A model generated the notes under the pieces. That model made no database searches. It was given only the letters and a program-made list of their open reading frames with translations, and was not told where the DNA came from. Shown here one piece after another: positions 57,857 to 64,000 of a stretch of 64,000 nucleotides of DNA (position 1 is the stretch's first letter; each line of letters begins with the position of its first letter). The position numbers and the translations under genes were made by a program. The stretch comes from Ancylostoma caninum (taxonomy: Eukaryota > Nematoda > Chromadorea > Rhabditida > Ancylostomatidae): assembly GCA_037903475.1 (NCBI GenBank), contig JBAJFG010000004.1, forward strand, positions 1,859,001-1,923,000. The letters run 5' to 3'.

Positions 57857-59737
57857 AAGACGCGATTATTTCCCACTAACAAAGTCAACTTTCGCTGCTT
57901 TAGTCGGCCCTTGTGCTCAGTCCAACGCTCCCCTTAACTGAGAATGTGAAAGTAAACGATACTCCCAGTGTAAATCTCGACTATCTACAACTTCCCATCA
58001 ACGAAGCCCACTTAATAGGAGTTTTATTGCCGTGGAAGTGCAGCGAAAGGGCAGCCGCGAATCGAGACGGCCTGCATCCGTACGCGCGCGGCGACGGCGC
58101 TTTCACGCACCGCAGGACTCTCGCACCTTCCCACGACCACATCATAATACGAATTCCATCTCGAAAAACCCAATCCTCCACTTAACAAAGGCCATTATGT
58201 ATCCCCGACCGACAGCCTTGCCCTGGCCCTCAGTCCCGCGATCAATTCGACGCGCCGCCGTGACGCGACCGCGCGCGGACCGACGTCGCTTGGAGGGCGA
58301 TCGGGTTCAACCGCTTTGGCCATTTTTCCTATAACCTAGCAGTTTTCTGTGTGAGTGGACGTGATTAGATTGTGGACAAGCTCTTGGGCCTGCGCACCTC
58401 GATGGGGTATGCTGCAGCGCGCATCAGGACGCCTTTCAGTCGGGTTTTAGCACCCGCAGTCACTTGAATTCGCAGCCCCAGTCGCACTCGCAGACAGCGA
58501 CAATCGCGCTTTCCTGGCTGCCGCCGCCATTGGTGACTCCACTCAGCAGGCAGTGGATTTCATATGTGAAAGTGAAGCTTATCCGCTTATTACTTGTTTT
58601 CTACATGGTACAGCTTACCTGCAACTGCTTTCTGACCACTGATTTGCCGTTTGTACGGTCAGCGCTGGAAAATACTACAGTTTTGTTGCTGCTGCTCAAC
58701 TACTCTCGAATTATTCTGCTGCAAATATCTGCTCACCGTCTCGTACATATTTATTTAAGCTTGTGCCTGCTCGCGATTAGCTGGATTCATTTTTTGTTTT
58801 GCATTCGCTTTTCTTTCTTTATCTTATCAAAATTGTCAATTTTGATTTCCTTCGTTGACAAACCCATCGTTATTTCTTCAATTTTCAACCTTTGTGACTG
58901 AAATACGTGCATACATAGTACATTTGCATTTCGCAGACAACAATTCCTGCGAAGCAAATATTAGTTGCTTTTCTTTGTCTTCGGACAGTCATTACTGAAT
59001 GTTCAAGAAGTCCTCGTAGCTTTTAATGGTAGCACCCACGATCATTTCCATGTCTGCTATTGTTATCATACAGCAGATTCAACTCTGTAGCAGCCTATCT
59101 ACCGCATAGGTCGTGGCTGGACACGAATCAGCTGTTTTCGTTTGCAACCACGCACGTTTCTCGGGTAAAATCTGTTCTCTGTGTTCAACTTTTTCTCTGC
59201 TCTTGCGTTGTAATGATCTGGCTCCTCGCTTTTCTCCCTTGCTTCTTTTGTTATTTACCAGTTTTTATATAACCTGAAATACCCACTCTCGCAAATGTCT
59301 TGTATCTTTTTTATTTCTCCATCCCTCCCTATGTGCCTTGTCTTTTTTCACTGATGCTTCTGTTATTCGCAAATTACCTTCTCTTCATATTTCCGATTTT
59401 TTTCTTCGACTTAAGAAAGCTGCAAAATTAAGAAAAATATCCAAATCTGCCAAGAAAATAGGTGACACTAAAGTCAACCTTTTCGACTTTTTTGTCCTAC
59501 CCCACTCTTGTAGCTCGACTACCCTGTTATAATTTTGGTGAATTTCAAGTGATACATAAACACTTCCTGAGTTTTAACGAGCTTTACCCGGACAGACTTT
59601 ACCTTTCCACCCGTTCTCACCATTGTCGAAAACCCTGCATTTTAGTGACTATTGTGAGTTTCACTTCACACTAGTCATTAAAGTGGTAGTGAAAAAAATT
59701 TCTGGCTGCTACTTTCAATAATTTTGTGGTGTTCTCA
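57857..59737. other. Intergenic; GC-rich block then pyrimidine-rich block
   Basis: 58030-58340 is GC-rich with open frames on both strands (for example the + frame 58032-58334, arginine-rich) and may be repeat-derived. 58550-59530 is T-rich with hydrophobic frames typical of pyrimidine-rich DNA. No gene is supported. Confidence 0.35.
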
Positions 59738-59977
59738 ATGTTGCCATTGGACATCTTGTTATATACTTCATCAGAAATTCTGGAATACATAAACGCAAAA
59801 TGGGATCAATGCATGGAGTGCTTCGCTCCTGAATTCGAGTCAGCAACAGTAATACAGAAGTTTAAAATGTGTGACAAATCATCACTATTCCTCACTGGCG
59901 AAATTTATCGCTTAATTCTAGAGGGCCGGCATCATGAGCTGAAGTTTGAAGGTTCTTGTGTAGAGTATGGCCTCTAA
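59738..59977 (+). CDS. Hypothetical protein, 79 residues
   Basis: ATG frame starting MLPLDILLYTSSEILEYINA and ending KFEGSCVEYGL. Composition is ordinary for a soluble protein, with four cysteines. It lies 320 bases upstream of the ARID2-like start on the same strand. No introns, domain or acceptor are evident, and chance occurrence is possible. Confidence 0.25.
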   Translation: MLPLDILLYTSSEILEYINAKWDQCMECFAPEFESATVIQKFKMCDKSSLFLTGEIYRLILEGRHHELKFEGSCVEYGL

Positions 59978-60230
59978 CCACAACAAGATGCCGGAAATCG
60001 TGCCCAGAGTGGTAGATTTAATGGATGTTCCTTTTCTTCCTTATCCCCCTTCTTTTTATTTTCTAATGATCATGTACTGATTATATGGCTTGTCTATATT
60101 TGAGGAAAATGCCTCATTATCAGAGAAAACGTGTAGCCATACTCTTCCTACTTTCCAACTTTTTTCGTATTCTGCGTTAGCAAAACGAGTCTTTGTTGGG
60201 ATTGCATTGCATTTAGAAAAGAACAGTATT

Positions 60231-60238
60231 CTTTTCAG
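60231..60238 (+). promoter_or_regulatory. Candidate trans-splice acceptor for the ARID2-like gene
   Basis: CTTTTCAG matches the nematode splice acceptor consensus and lies 60 bases before the start codon with no donor needed in between, as expected for spliced-leader addition. The leader that would be added cannot be seen from the window. Confidence 0.45.
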
Positions 60239-60297
60239 AAGATCTTTCACTGCCAAAACGTTCCTTTTTGAGTGGGTGTATAAGTCTATCGGAAATA

Positions 60298-63200
60298 ATG
60301 GATAAACGAAAGCGGAAGTCCGCCTTAGACAATTATCTGGATAGTCTCACGGATCCGCCTGAAAAGCTTAAGAAAATCTCAGAATTCTACCATAATCTGC
60401 GTCAATTCTACAAAAGAAAATGGTCAGCTCAGTTTTGATTCATTTTTCATTGTTACCGTTCGGTCCACAACTAATGTGGATTTTTTTTTCAGGAACGCTC
60501 CATTGAGGCTACCCACAGTTCAGGGTGTGGAAGTGAATTTGTATCGTCTTTACGATACAGTCATGGCTCTAGGAGGCTGGCAGAAGGTGATCCTGTTCCG
60601 ACAAGTATTTAGTTGGAGATCAACTCTGGTTGTTTCAGGTTGCTTTGCAAGAAAAATGGGCAGACGTCGCTGAAATGCTTGGTGTTGGTGAAGACGTGGT
60701 TGGAGGAGACCACGCCATCAAACTGCTTTATATGAGGTGAGCGTGTTAGATTGCTACGCTCATGCCGCGCTGTATTCAAGAATGCGTGTTTAGCTTCCAA
60801 GAGCACTTGTTCGTAAGGCTGCAGTGACAATCTGCGTGGAGTATAGCACATGCGTCTACATCGCTCAGGCCGCGTAAATTTTCGTTACTCTCTATTATTG
60901 AGATGCTCTGCTCGAAATCAATTACCATCGGAATCGATGTTGCTCGTGACGGCGAAGTATGTGCTATACTCCACGTAGAGTCTAGCGGCAACTTAAATAT
61001 GTTTCTCATAGTTTGCCCGCGATGTATGATTGGTACTAGGATCTGCTGCGTTGCCCATGTGCCGAATTCATTGAGTTTTCCTTTCAGATACCTTTCCAAG
61101 TACGAGCAGATTGAAACCATTGGTGATATAGACGATATGCTAGATGGTGAAATGTCGCGCTCACGAGGGCGACAAATCTCGTTCTTTGCTACGAATGATT
61201 GTCCTATTGGAATGGGACGTAGTCACGGTAATTTTCGAGATTGATTTTTGTTAATTTTTTTTAGTTGAGGCTTGCTTTATCTATTCGTCTTGAGGCGTGG
61301 GAGTGTGGTTCATCCATACAACATTTGAACTCAATCAACCAAAGTTGTTGTTCCAACCTTGATCCAAGGCTCCTAGTCTGTGTTTAATCCAGAATTATGT
61401 TTCATTTTTCTTTTTGAAGAGTACATCCGTCGAGATGATCGTGGAAATCCTTCAACAGAGCCTGATTACGGTAGGCTGACAAAATCTCTTCTAAGTGGAT
61501 TACCTAACGAGGTATGTTCTTGTTTCAATGTATTCGCTCTGATAAATGTGCGTCACGAACGCTGCTAGAATAGCGTAGTACGTGAAATACTAACCCTAGC
61601 AGCATCTCCTTCCAACTGCTGTATCCTCACCTGGGAGGATATGCTGCTAGGGTTTCTACTCGACCTATTACGCTGTTTGGGGTGTGTTCCTGCTGCACAG
61701 TCATCAAGGCACCTCTTTCCGTGTGTCACCATTAAGTACCCCTTTTCAAGGTTGATTTTGCGATGAACGTTTGCACACTGCTGTCACATCCAGGACCTCG
61801 TCTTCTTAGGCTGAGCCATGCACCTAATATAATCACACTCCTTGTCGCGCACTGTGGCATTTTTGATGACGGTAAGCCTGGGCAATTCGGCTGTACAGCT
61901 CTGAATTATTTCCAACTTTTGCAGAGGATAAGGACCTGTCAGATCTCGCCGAAGCGTGGCATAGGAATGGAGGCCGTGACTTCACTTCGTTTTGGGCCTC
62001 AGCCGGGATTCCTAACGACATACTAGAGAAATTCGCGCCACAAGCAGTAGGGAAGAAAGTGGTATGTCAAATTTTTTTTCCTTCTGGTTATTTCAACAAT
62101 GACAACGCCGAACACAAAGTTTACTTGTTAGGTGTAGGATGGTTCCGGTCATGTCCTAAGTAAACACTTCCAAGTGAGAAGATGCAAAACATCAGAAGCA
62201 TCAACTGCAAGACTTCATCCAAACGAATTCGCACCTCTTCATATAAAAATATTGTTAACAAATACGAGGTGGAATGAGCACTCAAAGCTCAAGAACAAAC
62301 AGGCTACCATTTGATACCGCTAGCCTCAAAAACTCTAGCCATTTAATGAGTGATCTTGACGTCCACGCACTTACGCATCGTACTTAATTGTAGTCGTTAA
62401 AGTGCTATCCTCCGATCACCGGTCTTACTGGTGGTATTACACACTAAAGCTGAAATAGCATTTATGCATCTAAATTATTTAATTTTTAATCATATTCGTA
62501 ATTACCTTTTTTAAGTAGCTCACGCGTCCAACTTATTTGTGATTGTCCTAGCTGTTGTTAACCCCCTTATTTTATCCCTCGCCCATGTGCAACGGATGTT
62601 TTTTTTTATTTTGCCCGCTTCCCCACCTCTTCTTTCATTTCTTGGACAGAGAATCCTGAGGATTTCATCGAACGCGTATAATTTTGCCGAGGGATGCATT
62701 CCTCAATTCACGCAGACTTCAATACACATGACTTTAATCATATCTCACAATTGCGTTTGACTCGCCATACTGATCTGACACATTTCTAGGACCCGGACAC
62801 TGACATGTTCACTGGTTTGGTCAAGGAATTTGACGTGAGGGATCCAATGTCTTGGAGAATTAACCAGGTATCATTTGCACCTGCTTTACAGCTACCACAT
62901 ATTTCCTTAGAAAATGCAAAGGTTTTTTAGGTTTCAACTGTTGTGAGGAATTTGTCTTTTGAACCAATAAATCGTGTGACAATGGCTCAATGTTGGCCAT
63001 TATTTAGGTCCGTTTTTGTTTTAAAATATCACCTATACAGCTTTCGAAAGCATTTTATAGGTTTTTGTTTCTTTGTGCGAGCAGCAAATGGGCTCCTCTT
63101 TATACTGCGGCTATGGATACGTTGAGTAACCTCGCTTGCGATGTCAGTTTCCTTTCTTCTTGTGTTTAGGCGTGAACGGAACTCTCATCTGTTTGATCTG

Positions 63201-63796
63201 CATTTCAGATTGATCTGACATGGCATAAAATGGTGCATTGTGCTGATCACGCTCTTTTGCGTATTGTCAGGGAAGGAATCTTCAGCACAGACAAGTTTAA
63301 GGTTGGTTTATTTTTCTCCTTGAGAACAGAAGCTGAAAAGGTGCCTACAGCTTGAGAACTAGGAGTGGGATAGACAGTCAAATGTATATGTATACATACA
63401 ACACCCTGACTCTCTAACCGTTTCCCCCTAGCTGTTTCCCCAATTTTGTGATCTTTTACTTTTTTTGAGACTGGGAAAATTGGGGATAGTGGTGATTATT
63501 GTTACTTCCATCACAGTGGTTGTTGCTCGTCGAAAATCTATCGATGAGGCCGTGAACATACCTACATTTGAAAGCCCCACCATTTATGCTGTGTAAAGTT
63601 TATCCATGTGAAAATGTCATGTCGTCTTTTTCAGCTTATCCGGTCCATGGAGATTCTTACAGCTCTCTGTAGCTTTGAGGGAAATGAGGCCACAATATGC
63701 GATTTTCTGGATAGGAAGATCTTCGAACACATTTTCAACATAGTCTGCATTAAAGACATAATGATGTGTGTTTACACACTCGAGTGTCTGTACCAA
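60298..63796 (+). CDS. swsn-7: ARID2/BAF200-like SWI/SNF (PBAF) subunit, 5' part
   Basis: Nuclear DNA-binding subunit of the PBAF-type chromatin remodeller. Exons: 60298-60422, 60493-60586, 60639-60736, 61088-61227, 61420-61511, 61751-61871, 61925-62061, 62790-62867, 62931-63007, 63085-63142, 63209-63301, 63635-63796; all joins are GT..AG and in phase, giving 425 residues before the window ends. Residues about 28-118 form the ARID domain ([49 protein letters not shown]). Then come [51 protein letters not shown] and [20 protein letters not shown], matching the armadillo-like region of ARID2. The start [14 protein letters not shown] is the first ATG after a TTTTCAG. RFX and zinc-finger parts would lie beyond the window. 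Symbol given by family resemblance to the C. elegans gene. Confidence 0.95.
60832..60992. mobile_element. MITE in intron 3 of the ARID2-like gene
   Basis: GCGTGGAGTATAGCACATGCG (from 60834) and its inverse near 60959-60980 (GTGCTATACTCCACGTAG) are the arms. Same family as 8138-8290. It accounts for nearly half of the 351-base intron. Confidence 0.7.
61572..61674. repeat. Foldback sequence in intron 5 of the ARID2-like gene
   Basis: AGCGTAGTACGTGAAATACTAACCC... pairs with the inverse of 61637-61674; ACCCTAGCAGCAT is perfectly matched (CTGCTAGGGT inverted). Arms of about 38 bases, loop about 26. Confidence 0.7.
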
Positions 63797-64000
63797 GTAA
63801 ATTATTTTCCAGATTTTTTTTTTACATCCATTCTAACTGTCCGACTTGCTACAATGTAGTCGCGAATTCTTTTCTTATTGATGGACCGATTTTGAACGCA
63901 ATCTTTGGATTGCAAATATAAGAGACAATTGAATTAAACACACATCCTCCGCCTCCTCCTTCCCTTCGCATAACGATTAAAACTTTAAGATTTCGGAGAT
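63797..64000 (+). other. Intron of the ARID2-like gene at window end
   Basis: Begins with the donor GTAAAT after exon 12; no acceptor followed by an ARID2-like frame is seen before the window ends. Confidence 0.7.

Noticed and set aside
57394..57937. Several frames of 62-149 codons
   Set aside because: They lie across the two hairpins at 57505-57660 and 57733-57856 and mirror each other on the two strands.
58464..58901. 145-codon hydrophobic frame
   Set aside because: Starts at a non-ATG codon in T-rich DNA, which produces leucine/phenylalanine-rich frames by composition.

Overview
The window looks like nuclear DNA of a parasitic nematode of the strongylid/hookworm type (rhabditid clade V). 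The evidence is a multi-exon gene with short nematode-style introns and TTTTCAG-like acceptors, a mariner transposase of the kind known from hookworms, AT-rich intergenic DNA, and a very high density of terminal-inverted-repeat (foldback) elements. There is no bacterial gene organisation, no operon of long ORFs and no CRISPR array. The species assignment is inference; no search was run.

The one gene that can be named with confidence is at the right edge. Twelve exons between 60298 and 63796 (+ strand) encode the first 425 residues of an ARID2/BAF200-like subunit of the PBAF-type SWI/SNF chromatin remodeller (C. elegans swsn-7 type), and the gene runs off the window. All twelve exons join in frame at GT..AG sites, and two of its introns carry foldback elements.

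The rest is mainly a transposon landscape. From left to right: a foldback element (1184-1671), small MITEs (5301-5441, 8138-8290), a Tc1-type MITE with perfect 20-bp ends (5722-6266), a mariner relic (10466-11013), a dead maT/Tc1-like element with 28-bp ends (16312-17579), a 60-bp coding-like minisatellite (24163-24640), a Penelope-like GIY-YIG relic (26077-26340), a 1.2-kb TIR element inserted into a GC-rich repeat whose uninterrupted relative lies at 45 kb (28076-29480), a foldback element (31266-31541), a TTCGAA-rich palindromic element (39933-40178), a tRNA-derived SINE-like unit (41575-41850), an almost intact mariner (43231 to about 44510), a triple-nested foldback block (44935-45640), a 1.7-kb TIR-bounded segment with an apparent spliced gene inside (49625-51325), a CR1-like non-LTR element that keeps ORF1 and endonuclease but lacks reverse transcriptase (52490-54448), and a cluster of near-perfect hairpins at 56-57.9 kb.

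Between these, several minus-strand exon chains with consistent splice phases (33970-35259, 38333-39492, 40749-41482, 48626-48917, 50185-50916) suggest unrecognised host genes. They were assembled by eye and are given as moderate- to low-confidence models. Most remaining DNA shows no supportable gene. No tRNA, rRNA or spliced-leader RNA gene was recognised.
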